Shown here piece by piece: positions 25,241-34,550 of a stretch of DNA of 64,000 nt. This stretch comes from an uncultured Eubacteriales bacterium (GTDB lineage: Bacteria; Bacillota; Clostridia; Lachnospirales; Lachnospiraceae). A model generated the notes under the pieces. The model worked only from the letters and a program-made list of their open reading frames with translations, was not told the origin of the DNA and ran no database searches. The translations under genes were made by a program, and so were the position numbers. Location of the stretch: contig OMVQ01000003.1 of NCBI GenBank assembly GCA_900314555.1, positions 1 through 64,000 on the forward strand, read 5' to 3'. The stretch's first letter is position 1. Every line of letters starts with the position of its first letter.

Positions 25241-25574
25241 AAATGAGGGAAAGTCCCTGTCGAAGAATGGAAGTCCAGTTACTTTTCTGATAGAGAAAAC
25301 GGACGATGATTACAGTCTGTTTTTCTTCATTAATCGTATAAAAGGCAAGGTAATTATTGATTATCACAAAACGAATGCCCCAGCCTGCAAGTACCGGATC
25401 ATCTACCAGACGAAATTTCTGTGGAAGGTCGGCTAATGAGCCTATCTGCTCGGTTACAGCATCTAGCAGATTATCTGTGGCATCGGGATTTTTGAGGGTA
25501 AATTCGATATAATGCGCAGCACGCATAATATCGTGTTCTGCGGTGGAAGTGATATGAACCTGATAACTCATCAA
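25239..25574 (-). CDS. ParE/RelE-family toxin
   Basis: Type II toxin of 111 residues. It has the compact RelE/ParE layout: two N-terminal helices (TSTAEHDIMRAAHYIEFTL), then a beta sheet (KFRLVDDP, IRFVIINNYLAFYTINEEKQTVIIVRFLYQ). It overlaps the antitoxin gene by four bases (ATGA type), the normal arrangement for a Phd/YefM-ParE pair. The local base composition is clearly more GC-rich than its surroundings, which suggests recent arrival. Whether it inhibits gyrase (ParE-like) or cuts mRNA (RelE-like) cannot be told from the sequence. Confidence 0.85.
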   Translation of the reverse strand: MMSYQVHITSTAEHDIMRAAHYIEFTLKNPDATDNLLDAVTEQIGSLADLPQKFRLVDDPVLAGWGIRFVIINNYLAFYTINEEKQTVIIVRFLYQKSNWTSILRQGLSLI

Positions 25575-25831
25575 CTGCGACGACTCCTGATATCAGCGAT
25601 AGCTTCGGAAAATGGTCGGGTGTTGCCTGTGGCAATATCGTCCATTCCTTCCTTAATCTGGCTGTAAAGTTCAAAGCGGCTGGTCAGTTCCTCGTAGGTT
25701 TCAATGCTCATAACAGCAAGATCACCTTTTCCATTCTTCGTAATAAAAACCGGTTCAGGATAATTATGACAAAATGTAGAAATTTCATTGTAATTATTCC
25801 TTAAATCAGCACTTGATTTGATTGTTGGCAT
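25571..25831 (-). CDS. Phd/YefM-family antitoxin
   Basis: Antitoxin of 86 residues. The N-terminal Phd/YefM DNA-binding fold is recognisable from SSADLRNNYNEISTFC and the PVFITKNGKGDLAVMSIETYEEL segment (about 27-49); the C-terminal tail (RPFSEAIADIRSRRS) should wrap the toxin. The minus-strand start is preceded by GGAGGTG. It is the first gene of the pair and likely represses its own promoter, located just right of 25831. GC content is raised as in the toxin gene. Confidence 0.87.
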   Translation of the reverse strand: MPTIKSSADLRNNYNEISTFCHNYPEPVFITKNGKGDLAVMSIETYEELTSRFELYSQIKEGMDDIATGNTRPFSEAIADIRSRRS

Positions 25832-25877
25832 AAAAACACCTCCCTATTCGATAACAAAATTATACATAAATTTTACT

Positions 25878-25982
25878 ATGAAGTCAAGAAAAATGAAACC
25901 GCAAGGAAGAAACTGTTTGCGAGATGAAGCACCGGCACAAAGACCAAGAAAAGATTTCTCAGAAGTTGTGGAATTTCAATAA
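25878..25982 (+). pseudogene. 34-codon fragment of a GC-richer gene (doubtful)
   Basis: Short open frame on the plus strand, ATG 25878 to TAA 25980-25982. The product is very basic and proline-containing (includes PQGRNCLRDEAPAQRPRK). It lacks a good ribosome site, but its composition differs from the AT-rich surroundings and it ends just before a very strong terminator. I read it as the tail of a lost transferred gene whose terminator remains. It may be spurious. Confidence 0.3.
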
Positions 25983-25985
25983 TAT

Positions 25986-26036
25986 ACGGTCCGGTAAATC
26001 AACGTACTTTAGTTAAACGTTGATTTACCGGACCGT
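25986..26036. terminator. Perfect 19-bp terminator stem
   Basis: Arms 25986-26004 (ACGGTCCGGTAAATCAACG) and 26018-26036 are perfect complements around a 13-base loop. TTCTTTT follows on the plus strand; on the minus strand it lies downstream of the GtrA-YfhO gene, so it may stop both directions. Confidence 0.8.
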
Positions 26037-26075
26037 TCTTTTACTTATGCGGTATTTGTTTAATTAATATCTTAT

Positions 26076-29069
26076 CTATTCTGCAATATCTATAGTTTTA
26101 CGACGTTTATTTTTCGCATTATTCATCACCACTATAATTATGAAGATTATCGTTGATAATGAAGTTAATATAATTCCCTGCTTAAAGCCTACAGGTGAAT
26201 ATTTGAATTCAATATTGTGGCTTCCCTCTGTTAAGTATATTGAGAGAAGTGCATCTTTAAATGCGTGAGTCTTTACTTCTTTACCATCTACATATACGCT
26301 CCAACCTTTGTCATAAGGAATAGATGTATATAATAATCCGTCTTTTGAAGCTTCTACAGCACCTTTAAGCTTATTATCAGAGAAATAAGTAAGTTCCATT
26401 GGATTGCTATTTAATGTATTAAATGTATCATAGAATACATCAGAGTCAAAGCTATAAGCATATAACTGGATAAGGCTTACTTCAGAATCGGTAGATGATA
26501 CTGAAACTGTTGAACCTGAAGTAACATTTCCGATATCTAATATATGGCGGTGTGTCATTGAATTATAATTCTTAGAGGATACTTCGCCATTGCTGTTTGT
26601 AATTGATACGTTAATTGAATCTAATGAAGTTGTTACATATATAAATAAATGCATATCAGAATCAATATCAATGTCGTTCTGTTCACCCATCGTAGTTACA
26701 TTAAGTCTTGTATACATAGGTGTTTCGTTGCCTGTGATTGTAGTACAAAGATTATTCTGTACTGTAAAAGGATTAGCATCTTTATTATCCCATTTCTCTT
26801 CAATATCATCCGGCATCATAAATGCAAGAGGTAAAACGTAATTATTCTTGTACATATAATATGAACGTTCACCGGTTAATTTGTTATCAATGTAGTTTGT
26901 TACATTGTAAGTAGTATTTGCAAATGCTGATAAGAATTCAGTTTCTTTTAATTCGCTGTTACTAAGGACATATTTAATTGAAAACATAGCTTCAGTAAGA
27001 GGTGTATGACCATAGTAAGCATAAGCATTTGTAGATTCTTCAAAACCTAATGAGCCATAATATTTACTAAGACCTGAATTAGCAGTTGAAGAGAAAGTAG
27101 AAGCACCGCGGTAATTATTCCATGCGGCATCATTCTTAGTACGTCTATCGGCTTTCTCAATTCTGAAGAAATTATCGCCCTCAGCTTCATTTGCCTGTTC
27201 AACCAAGGTATCAATTGCTGTATTATCATTAAGATAATAAGAACGTGTGCAGGTGCTTAAGGAAGTAGCTTCTGCGTTAATAAATGCTTCGGCACTAACA
27301 ATAATTAATAAAAGATAAGTTACAAAGTTCTGTTTATAATTATTATTTCTAAGCAATGATATAACTATCAGGTAGAATATTAAAAATACTATACTTATAT
27401 ATATTGTAAGTGAACTGTAGGTATCAGATACATATAATTTCTCAATCAGTAAGATTAATGCAATCGCACCGGCAAAACAGCCGGCAAGTTGTTTTAGTGA
27501 TACTTCCTTAATCTTAATTAATGCCTCATAACTTATGGCAAGAATAAGGAAGATATATATAAATGATTCTCTTGCAGGCAGGCTGTTTGGATAATGGAAG
27601 CCATGCCATATATAGTTAAGTACATTCGTATTAAAGCTTACTAACATAAATGCAAGAAGTGAAATCTTAGCAATCTTTTCTTTTAATTTAATCTTAGGAT
27701 TAATTGCATATAGCGGAACTAGTAGAAATACAGCAACCGTACAATAAAGGTTAGGATCGTGTGCTGAGAATACAGCGACATCTACATTAATCAATGATCT
27801 TGATAACATATCAAGAACTGAGAAATAAGTAATTATTGTCTTAGGAAATTCAAAATCTCCTGAAGCAGTAGAACTAAGTGCATAATATGCAGGAAGTACG
27901 GTAATTGCCGCAAAACCACCGGCTAAAAGCGAGTAAATCGCAAAGTTCTTACATTTTGTAATATAGTATTTAAGGTTCTTCTTAGCTGAATCACTATATA
28001 TAAGTGCAATGTAGTAAAGTACACAGAATATACAAATCATAATTGCTATATAGTAATTAGATAGAATTGCAAAACCTAATGAAATTGCGTATAAGTAACA
28101 TTTATCCTCTTTAACAAGTCTTTCAAGACCAAGAATAATAAGTGGAAGAAGCACTAAACAGTCTAACCACATAAGATTCCAGTTAAATGCACAGATATAA
28201 GAAGAAAGTGCATAGAATACTGAAAGAGATGCAATAGACATCTTCTTAGTATGGAAATGTTTACTTAGATAATATGCAAATGTCAAGCTGCATAAAGCAG
28301 TCTTAACAACGATAAATAAATTCATTGCTTCAGGAATATGGTTAGGCGTAACTAAGCCGATAAACCAGTTGACAGGGCTTGCAAGGTAATATGCATAGAG
28401 CGAACTAAAGTTAACTCCAAGACCGATATTCCATGAATAAGTCAGGCTGCCTCCGTTAGTAAGCTTGTTATACAACTCTTTCATAAATGGTGCATACTGG
28501 TGGTAGCAGTCGCTTCTAAGATAAGTATTATCGCCAAATGGATAAATCTTTCTCATATAATAGATAATTACAAGTATTACTAAAGGTATAATAAATGAAA
28601 GTATAAGTGAAAGATTATTATAGATAAAATCTATAAAAGAAATCTTATTATTCTTCGAATTATCCTTAAAAATATAGAATTTACTAAGTACATAATTAAT
28701 TATAACCACGAATACTGATGAAAGTATCTTGGCAATTAAATCATTAGTACCTAACAGAGTTACCATACCATAGATAAATACAAGACTGAATATCAGTGAA
28801 AACAGTCTGGCACTTACGAAACTAAGTATTTCGTCAATTAAGACCTCTTTCTTAGTTGATTTACTGTTGAATACAAAGATTTTATTCGTAACATATGCAA
28901 ATATTACTGCAAATATCCATGAGATAACATTTGCAAACATATAATTCACTGACAGGTGTGTAAGTACAATGTATGTCAGAAAGTCAACAACTGTTGTAAG
29001 TACGCCAAATACGAGATACGAAAATGTCTCCTTATTAATTAGCTTTTTTAGTTTATTCATTTCTATCAT
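26076..29069 (-). CDS. GtrA-YfhO fusion membrane glycosyltransferase
   Basis: Large membrane protein of 997 residues made of two families. Residues about 8-140 are a GtrA-type four-helix domain (FSYLVFGVLTTVVDFLTYIV and the ANVISWIFAVIFAYVTNKIF segment), a family thought to flip polyprenyl-linked sugars. Residues about 150-990 are YfhO-like: a GT-C fold with a dozen or so helices, an early external loop (FGDNTYLRSDCYHQYAPFM, with the acidic pair typical of the family), a soluble domain at about 620-960 and a last helix near 965-985. In Bacillus and Listeria, YfhO with a CsbB/GtrA pair adds sugars to lipoteichoic acid. Its start overlaps the GT2 gene by 17 bases. The acceptor here is inferred, not shown. 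Confidence 0.85.
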   Translation of the reverse strand: MIEMNKLKKLINKETFSYLVFGVLTTVVDFLTYIVLTHLSVNYMFANVISWIFAVIFAYVTNKIFVFNSKSTKKEVLIDEILSFVSARLFSLIFSLVFIYGMVTLLGTNDLIAKILSSVFVVIINYVLSKFYIFKDNSKNNKISFIDFIYNNLSLILSFIIPLVILVIIYYMRKIYPFGDNTYLRSDCYHQYAPFMKELYNKLTNGGSLTYSWNIGLGVNFSSLYAYYLASPVNWFIGLVTPNHIPEAMNLFIVVKTALCSLTFAYYLSKHFHTKKMSIASLSVFYALSSYICAFNWNLMWLDCLVLLPLIILGLERLVKEDKCYLYAISLGFAILSNYYIAIMICIFCVLYYIALIYSDSAKKNLKYYITKCKNFAIYSLLAGGFAAITVLPAYYALSSTASGDFEFPKTIITYFSVLDMLSRSLINVDVAVFSAHDPNLYCTVAVFLLVPLYAINPKIKLKEKIAKISLLAFMLVSFNTNVLNYIWHGFHYPNSLPARESFIYIFLILAISYEALIKIKEVSLKQLAGCFAGAIALILLIEKLYVSDTYSSLTIYISIVFLIFYLIVISLLRNNNYKQNFVTYLLLIIVSAEAFINAEATSLSTCTRSYYLNDNTAIDTLVEQANEAEGDNFFRIEKADRRTKNDAAWNNYRGASTFSSTANSGLSKYYGSLGFEESTNAYAYYGHTPLTEAMFSIKYVLSNSELKETEFLSAFANTTYNVTNYIDNKLTGERSYYMYKNNYVLPLAFMMPDDIEEKWDNKDANPFTVQNNLCTTITGNETPMYTRLNVTTMGEQNDIDIDSDMHLFIYVTTSLDSINVSITNSNGEVSSKNYNSMTHRHILDIGNVTSGSTVSVSSTDSEVSLIQLYAYSFDSDVFYDTFNTLNSNPMELTYFSDNKLKGAVEASKDGLLYTSIPYDKGWSVYVDGKEVKTHAFKDALLSIYLTEGSHNIEFKYSPVGFKQGIILTSLSTIIFIIIVVMNNAKNKRRKTIDIAE

Positions 29070-30009
29070 TATTTCCTTTCATATAAAGATTAGTATCTTT
29101 AGTAATAAATATAGGGCGGTTTTTGCTTTCTATATATATATGCCCGATATATTCCCCAAGGACACCGATGGAAAATTCTATTATCCCGCCTAAGAACAGA
29201 ACAGCAGAAAGTGTTGTTACATAGCCCGGAACATCAATTCCAAAAGCGAGTGTCTGAATAATTGTAATTATAATGTATATAAATGCACCAAGAGATATCG
29301 TAAAACCGCAACAGGTAACAATTCTTAACGGAGTAACGGAAAAAGCAGTAATACCATCAATGGCATATTTGAATAATCCCCAGAAACTCCATTTTGTTGT
29401 TCCGACAGTACGCTCTACATTTTCATAAGGAAGCCATTTAGTCTTAAAGCCAACCCATTCAAAAATTCCCTTAGAGAATCTCTGAACCTCTGATAGTTTA
29501 AGAACAGCATCAACCATCTGTCTTGACATAATTCTGTAATCCACAGCACCATGTACAAGATTAATATCTGTCATCTTGTTACTTAATTTATAAAAGCTGC
29601 GTGAAAACAGACTTCTTACAGGTGCTTCACCCTTACGATTGGTTCGTCTGGCAGCAACACAGTCATATCCCTCTTCAATCCCTTTAATCATATGTGGTAT
29701 TAAAGCGGGCGGGTGTTGCAGGTCAGCATCCATAATTATTACATAATCGGCAGTTGAGTAGGTAAGACCGGCATACATACCGGCTTCCTTACCGAAATTC
29801 CTTGAGAAAGAGACATATTTAACATCATTATGTGCTTTCGCAAGTTCTAATATCTTCTTATAAGTATTATCTTTACTTCCATCATCTATAAATATATATC
29901 TAAATGAATAATTTGGAATTGTATTTACGACTTTTGAAGTTTCATCATAAAACATACTAAGTCCCTCTTCCTCGTTATAGCAGGGAACTATTATATCTAC
30001 AGTATGCAT
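29053..30009 (-). CDS. GT2 polyprenyl-phosphate glycosyltransferase (CsbB/GtrB-like)
   Basis: Family 2 glycosyltransferase of 318 residues. The catalytic half has VDIIVPCYNEEEGL at the start, the nucleotide/metal motif MDADLQHPP, and the later GAVDYRIMSRQ segment. The C-terminal part has two helices (about 225-295), the form of DPM1/GtrB/CsbB enzymes that load a sugar onto undecaprenyl phosphate. GGAGG lies six bases before ATG 30009; the frame continues upstream without support. It overlaps the GtrA-YfhO gene and should supply the lipid-linked sugar that the second protein flips and transfers. Confidence 0.88.
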   Translation of the reverse strand: MHTVDIIVPCYNEEEGLSMFYDETSKVVNTIPNYSFRYIFIDDGSKDNTYKKILELAKAHNDVKYVSFSRNFGKEAGMYAGLTYSTADYVIIMDADLQHPPALIPHMIKGIEEGYDCVAARRTNRKGEAPVRSLFSRSFYKLSNKMTDINLVHGAVDYRIMSRQMVDAVLKLSEVQRFSKGIFEWVGFKTKWLPYENVERTVGTTKWSFWGLFKYAIDGITAFSVTPLRIVTCCGFTISLGAFIYIIITIIQTLAFGIDVPGYVTTLSAVLFLGGIIEFSIGVLGEYIGHIYIESKNRPIFITKDTNLYMKGNNDRNE

Positions 30010-30297
30010 ATTTCCTCCATTCTTAAGCATATATCTGCTCGTATGCCGACAAAAATGCCGCATAATATTTGATAAATTTATTAGAGTTATAAGACAAAAT
30101 GTATTGATGACTAATCAAAGTTATCAAACATTTAGTCCTACAGCACTTTATTTAATAATAAGGATTAGAGTGTCATAAGACATTATCTAATCAGGCATAA
30201 AAACCTAACATATATAATACTAAATCATAGGGGTATTTGCAAGTTAAAGAAATGTAAGGATGTAGTAAATTATTTTAAGAATTGAATTATAAAAAAT

Positions 30298-30338
30298 ACG
30301 GTGCCAACCCACTAATAATATAAGTGGATTGACACCGT
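30298..30338 (-). terminator. Terminator after argG
   Basis: Interrupted stem: ACGGTG at 30298-30303 with CACCGT at 30333-30338, and CCACT (30309-30313) with AGTGG (30323-30327). On the minus strand it is followed by ATTTTTTATAA. The gap 30010-30358 holds nothing else that I recognise. Confidence 0.7.
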
Positions 30339-30358
30339 ATCTGTGTATCAGTTATTTA

Positions 30359-31594
30359 TTATTTCATATATTTGTTTTCGATTCCTGCTTCATTCCATTT
30401 CATTGCTCTAACCTTGAGTGGAAGACCAAATAATGTGATGAATCCGCTTGCATCATGGTGGTCATATAAGTCACCTGTTGTAAAGCTTGCTAATGATTCG
30501 CTGTATAATGAATATGGAGAAGTTGTTCCGGCTTTAATGATATTACCTTTGTAAAGTTTGAATTTAACTTCACCTGTTACATATTCCTGAGTAGATTCAA
30601 TGAATGCCTGGATAGCTTCACGAAGTGGAGTAAACCATTTTCCTTCGTATACGATCTGGGCAAATTTGTTACCCATATCTTTCTTAACGTCCATTGTAGC
30701 ACGGTCAAGAACGAGTTCTTCAAGCTGTGCATGAGCTTCCATAAGGATTGTTCCACCTGGAGTTTCATATACACCACGAGATTTCATACCAACAACACGG
30801 TTTTCAACGATATCAACGATACCGATACCATGTTTTCCGCCTAATTCATTTAACTTTCTGATAATGTCAGAAACTTTCATCTTTTCGCCATTAACACTTG
30901 TAGGAACACCTTTTTCAAATGTCATTGTTACATATTCGCCTTCTTCAGGAGCTTTTTCAGGAGAAACGCCAAGAACTAATAAGTGGTCATAATTTGGTTC
31001 GTTAGCAGGATCTTCAAGTTCAAGTCCTTCATGGCTGATGTGCCATAAGTTACGATCACGGCTGTAGCTTGAATCTGCTGAGAATGGAAGATCGATACCA
31101 TGCTGTTTGCAATATTCGATTTCTTCTTCACGAGACTGCATTGTCCATACATCTGTCATTCTCCAAGGAGCGATAATCTTAAGGTCTGGAGCAAGTGCTT
31201 TGATACCAAGTTCGAAACGAATCTGGTCATTTCCTTTACCTGTAGCACCATGGCAGATAGCAGTAGCGCCTTCTTTACGTGCAATTTCAACTAATCTCTT
31301 TGCGATACCTGGACGAGCCATTGATGTTCCTAATAAATATTTGTTTTCATATACGGCACCTGCCTGTACACATGGAACGATATAGTCATCACAGAATTCA
31401 TCTGTAATATCTTCGATATATAATTTTGTTGCACCTGAAAGTTTTGCTCTTTCTTCAAGACCATCTAATTCGTTGCCCTGTCCACAGTCTATACAGCAAC
31501 AGATAACTTCATAATCAAAGTTCTCCTTTAACCAAGGAATAATAGCAGTTGTATCCAAACCGCCTGAGTATGCTAAGATAACTTTTTCTTTCAT
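30359..31594 (-). CDS. argG: Argininosuccinate synthase
   Basis: Joins citrulline and aspartate with ATP in arginine synthesis. The 411-residue protein has the PP-loop AYSGGLDTT at 8-16 and the class-typical [15 protein letters not shown] and [14 protein letters not shown] segments; length is normal. AGGAGGA lies eight bases before the ATG. It is transcribed away from argC-J-B-D; argH is not in the window. A TTGATT-17-TATATT promoter with an ATGCAT palindrome in its spacer lies upstream, suggesting arginine-responsive control. Confidence 0.95.
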   Translation of the reverse strand: MKEKVILAYSGGLDTTAIIPWLKENFDYEVICCCIDCGQGNELDGLEERAKLSGATKLYIEDITDEFCDDYIVPCVQAGAVYENKYLLGTSMARPGIAKRLVEIARKEGATAICHGATGKGNDQIRFELGIKALAPDLKIIAPWRMTDVWTMQSREEEIEYCKQHGIDLPFSADSSYSRDRNLWHISHEGLELEDPANEPNYDHLLVLGVSPEKAPEEGEYVTMTFEKGVPTSVNGEKMKVSDIIRKLNELGGKHGIGIVDIVENRVVGMKSRGVYETPGGTILMEAHAQLEELVLDRATMDVKKDMGNKFAQIVYEGKWFTPLREAIQAFIESTQEYVTGEVKFKLYKGNIIKAGTTSPYSLYSESLASFTTGDLYDHHDASGFITLFGLPLKVRAMKWNEAGIENKYMK

Positions 31595-31661
31595 TTGAAA
31601 AATCCTCCTATTTAATATGTAATATTATGTATAAAACGATTCATATGTGTATTTATGTCAG

Positions 31662-31701
31662 ATTATGCATAATAAACACCAAGTGAATGAATATTTATGC
31701 A
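31662..31701. promoter_or_regulatory. ARG-box-like operators
   Basis: ATTATGCATAAT at 31662-31673 is a perfect palindrome. TGAATATTTATGCA at 31688-31701 matches the ArgR/AhrC ARG box (TGAAT, four A/T, ATTCA) with one mismatch. They sit between argG and its promoter, in the leader of the argG transcript. Confidence 0.5.
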
Positions 31702-31744
31702 AATGAATAACACACAAATACATATCTTTGAATTCATTGATAAC

Positions 31745-31773
31745 AATATACATCATTATGCATAAAAAATCAA
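31745..31773 (-). promoter_or_regulatory. argG promoter with operator-like palindrome
   Basis: On the minus strand TTGATT (complement of 31768-31773), 17 bases, TATATT (complement of 31745-31750). The spacer contains the palindrome TTATGCATAA (31756-31765), a candidate repressor site. Confidence 0.55.
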
Positions 31774-31870
31774 TCGAAAATTGAAAAAATATAAAGTATT
31801 TTTTGAGATACATAACGAAATAAGTGAAATTACCTTATTTATATAATAATGAAATAAATAAAAAAACGAC

Positions 31871-31899
31871 TTGCATATTATGCAATAAAAATGTATAAT
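31871..31899 (+). promoter_or_regulatory. argCJBD promoter with overlapping palindrome
   Basis: TTGCAT (31871-31876), 17 bases, TATAAT (31894-31899). The -35 is part of the inverted repeat TTGCATATTATGCAA (31871-31885), so a bound ArgR-type protein would block polymerase. It leaves a leader of about 240 bases before argC. Confidence 0.6.
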
Positions 31900-32042
31900 T
31901 ATAAAAAGTTTCAATTTTTTGTTGCAAATATGAGAAATTGATTATATTATATGAATAAAGTGTCAAAAGTTAATTCATTATGTATGACATTATCGTGGCA
32001 GAAAGATTACATTTTGACAAATTATTCTTAATAAAAAAGTAT

Positions 32043-32143
32043 ACCAATTTGTTACAGAGCGAAGACAAATGGTAAGGAATGACAGATAGAAAATATTTGC
32101 AGGATATCTGCTTAAAACAAGGCGTTCAGAAAAGAGGATTAAT
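32043..32143 (+). repeat. Multi-hairpin leader element before argC, copy E
   Basis: Related to the elements at 1765 and 35476. H1 arms are ACCAATTTGT (32043-32052) and ACAAATGGT (32065-32073), with the shared loop text GAGCGAA; about 21 of 28 positions match copy B by hand alignment. A weaker second stem pairs CAGATA (32083-32088) with TATCTG (32105-32110). It ends with TTCAGAAAAGAGGATTAAT directly before the argC ATG, closely like the sequence before argD. Confidence 0.5.
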
Positions 32144-33184
32144 ATGATAAAAGCAGGAATAATTGGTTCAACAGGATATGCAGGAGCTGAGATAGTAAGA
32201 TTATTATTACAGCATAAAGATGTGGAAATTGCGTGGTATGGTTCAAGAAGCTATATAGATAAAAAGTATTACGAAGTATTTCAGAATATGTTCCAGTTAG
32301 TTGATGCAAAATGTATGGACGATAATATGGAAGAATTAGCAAACAGTGTAGATGTAATATTCACAGCTACTCCACAGGGCTTATGTGCATCACTTGTAAA
32401 TGAAGATATATTAAATAAGGTAAAGATAATTGATCTGAGTGCAGATTTCCGTATTAAAGATGTTAAAACATATGAAGAATGGTATGGAATAGAACACAAG
32501 AGTCCACAGTTTATAGACGAAGCTGTATATGGTTTATGTGAGATAAACAGAGATAAAGTAAAAGGTGCAAGACTTATTGCTAATCCGGGCTGTTATCCAA
32601 CATGTACAACTCTTAGCATTTATCCTTTATTAAAAGAGGGACTTATAGAGCCATCAAGTATAATAGTAGATGCTAAATCAGGAACTTCAGGAGCAGGAAG
32701 AGGCGCTAAGGTTAATAATTTATTCTGTGAAGTGAATGAAAATATTAAGGCGTATGGCGTTGCAACACACAGACATACTCCTGAGATAGAGGAACAGTTA
32801 GGATATGCTGCAGGTGAAAAGGTACTTATTAACTTTACACCACATCTTGTACCAATGAACAGAGGTATCTTAGTAACTGCATATGCAACTCTTAAGAAAG
32901 ATGTATCTTATGAAGAAGTAAAGGCTGTATATGATAAATATTATGATAAAGAGCAGTTTGTAAGAGTATTAGATAAAGATGTTCCACCTGAGACTAGATG
33001 GGTAGAGGGAAGTAACTATGTAGATGTTAACTTCAAGATTGATAAACGTACAAACCGAATTATTATGATGGGTGCAATGGATAACCTTATTAAAGGTGCA
33101 GCAGGACAGGCAGTACAGAATATGAATATTATGTTCGGTTTCCCTGAAAATGAGGGCTTAGTACAGGTACCTATGTTCCCATAG
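32144..33184 (+). CDS. argC: N-acetyl-gamma-glutamyl-phosphate reductase
   Basis: Third step of ornithine synthesis: NADPH reduction of N-acetylglutamyl phosphate. The 346-residue protein has the dinucleotide motif GSTGYAGAEIVRLL at 8-21 and the active-site NPGCYPTC segment near residue 148, with a conserved HRHTPEIEEQLG segment. It is of normal length. AGAGG six bases before the ATG belongs to the structured element above. First gene of argC-J-B-D. Confidence 0.95.
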   Translation: MIKAGIIGSTGYAGAEIVRLLLQHKDVEIAWYGSRSYIDKKYYEVFQNMFQLVDAKCMDDNMEELANSVDVIFTATPQGLCASLVNEDILNKVKIIDLSADFRIKDVKTYEEWYGIEHKSPQFIDEAVYGLCEINRDKVKGARLIANPGCYPTCTTLSIYPLLKEGLIEPSSIIVDAKSGTSGAGRGAKVNNLFCEVNENIKAYGVATHRHTPEIEEQLGYAAGEKVLINFTPHLVPMNRGILVTAYATLKKDVSYEEVKAVYDKYYDKEQFVRVLDKDVPPETRWVEGSNYVDVNFKIDKRTNRIIMMGAMDNLIKGAAGQAVQNMNIMFGFPENEGLVQVPMFP

Positions 33185-33228
33185 AATTAAAAAAATAGAA
33201 GATAAATACAACGGAAATGAGGATTATT

Positions 33229-34470
33229 ATGAATAAAGAAATTATACAGACAGAGGGCGGTGTATGTGCCGCTAAAGGTTTTAAAGCAACAGGTCTTGTT
33301 GTTGGTATTAAGAAATTAGATTCAACTAAGAAAGATATGGCAATGATTTATAGTGATGTCGTATGTAAGGCAGCAGGTACATTTACAAGTAATCTTGTTA
33401 AGGCTGCTCCTGTTAAATGGGATAAAAAAGTCATCGCAGAATCAGATGGAATAAGAGCAGTTGTAGTCAACAGTGGAATAGCAAATGCCTGCACAGGTAC
33501 TAAAGGACTTGAATATTGTGGCGAAATTGCTAAAGAGGTAGCTAAGGTAGCAGGTGTTAAAGAAGATGAAGTTCTTACAGCTTCAACAGGTGTTATTGGT
33601 AAACAGCTTCCTATAGATAAGATAAAAGAAGGTATTGATAAATTGTATCCTGCGCTTGGAAATGGTACAGAGGATGCCACATTAGCGGCAGAAGCCATTA
33701 TGACAACAGATACCGTATCTAAACAGGTTGCAGTTAAGACTACAATCGGTGGTAAAGAAGTTACAATCGGTGGAATGTGTAAAGGTTCCGGAATGATACA
33801 TATAAATATGTGTACAATGCTTGGATTTATAACAAGTGATGTGAATATCTCTAAGGAAATGCTTCAGTTGGCATTAAGTGAAACTATACCTGATACATTT
33901 AATATGGTATCGGTTGATGGTGATACATCTACAAATGATACAGTTATAGCACTTGCTAACGGACTTGCAGAAAATGAGTGTATTACAGAGAAGAATGACG
34001 ATTATTATACATTTAAGCTTGCTTTGGAAGAAGTGTGCAGGACACTTGCTAAGAAGATTGCAGCAGATGGCGAGGGTGCAACAGCTTTATTCGAGGTTAA
34101 AACAGTAAATGCAGCATCAAAAGCAGATGCGGTTACACTTAGTAAATCAGTTGTTACATCAACACTTACTAAGGCTGCAATATTTGGTCATGACGCAAAC
34201 TGGGGAAGAATTTTATGTGCAATGGGATATTCAGGTGTACAGTTTGATCCTGAAAAAGTTGATATCTATTTCGAAAGCAAAGCAGGAAAGATTAAGATAG
34301 TAGAAGACGGAACTGCTACAGATTACAGCGAAGAAGAAGCTACAAAGATTCTCTCAGAGAAAGAGGTAACAGCTTTATTAGATGTTAAGATGGGTGATAA
34401 GACAGCAACAGCATGGGGCTGTGACCTTACATATGATTATGTTAAAATTAATGCAGATTACCGTTCATAA
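33229..34470 (+). CDS. argJ: Glutamate N-acetyltransferase / amino-acid acetyltransferase
   Basis: Self-cleaving enzyme that moves the acetyl group from acetylornithine to glutamate. The protein is 413 residues from ATG 33229, chosen because GAGG lies seven bases upstream; an ATG 12 bases earlier overlaps that site. The autocleavage motif KGSGMIHINMCTMLG (185-199) contains the N-terminal nucleophile Thr196. NSGIANACTG and GHDANWGRI segments are typical. Presence of argJ indicates the cyclic acetyl pathway. Confidence 0.95.
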   Translation: MNKEIIQTEGGVCAAKGFKATGLVVGIKKLDSTKKDMAMIYSDVVCKAAGTFTSNLVKAAPVKWDKKVIAESDGIRAVVVNSGIANACTGTKGLEYCGEIAKEVAKVAGVKEDEVLTASTGVIGKQLPIDKIKEGIDKLYPALGNGTEDATLAAEAIMTTDTVSKQVAVKTTIGGKEVTIGGMCKGSGMIHINMCTMLGFITSDVNISKEMLQLALSETIPDTFNMVSVDGDTSTNDTVIALANGLAENECITEKNDDYYTFKLALEEVCRTLAKKIAADGEGATALFEVKTVNAASKADAVTLSKSVVTSTLTKAAIFGHDANWGRILCAMGYSGVQFDPEKVDIYFESKAGKIKIVEDGTATDYSEEEATKILSEKEVTALLDVKMGDKTATAWGCDLTYDYVKINADYRS

Positions 34471-34550
34471 ATAATTGCAATTATAAATATCTGATTTATA
34501 ATGATTAAGTTAAAAAGAACAGGTGATTTAGAGAAAGGATTTACTCAACT

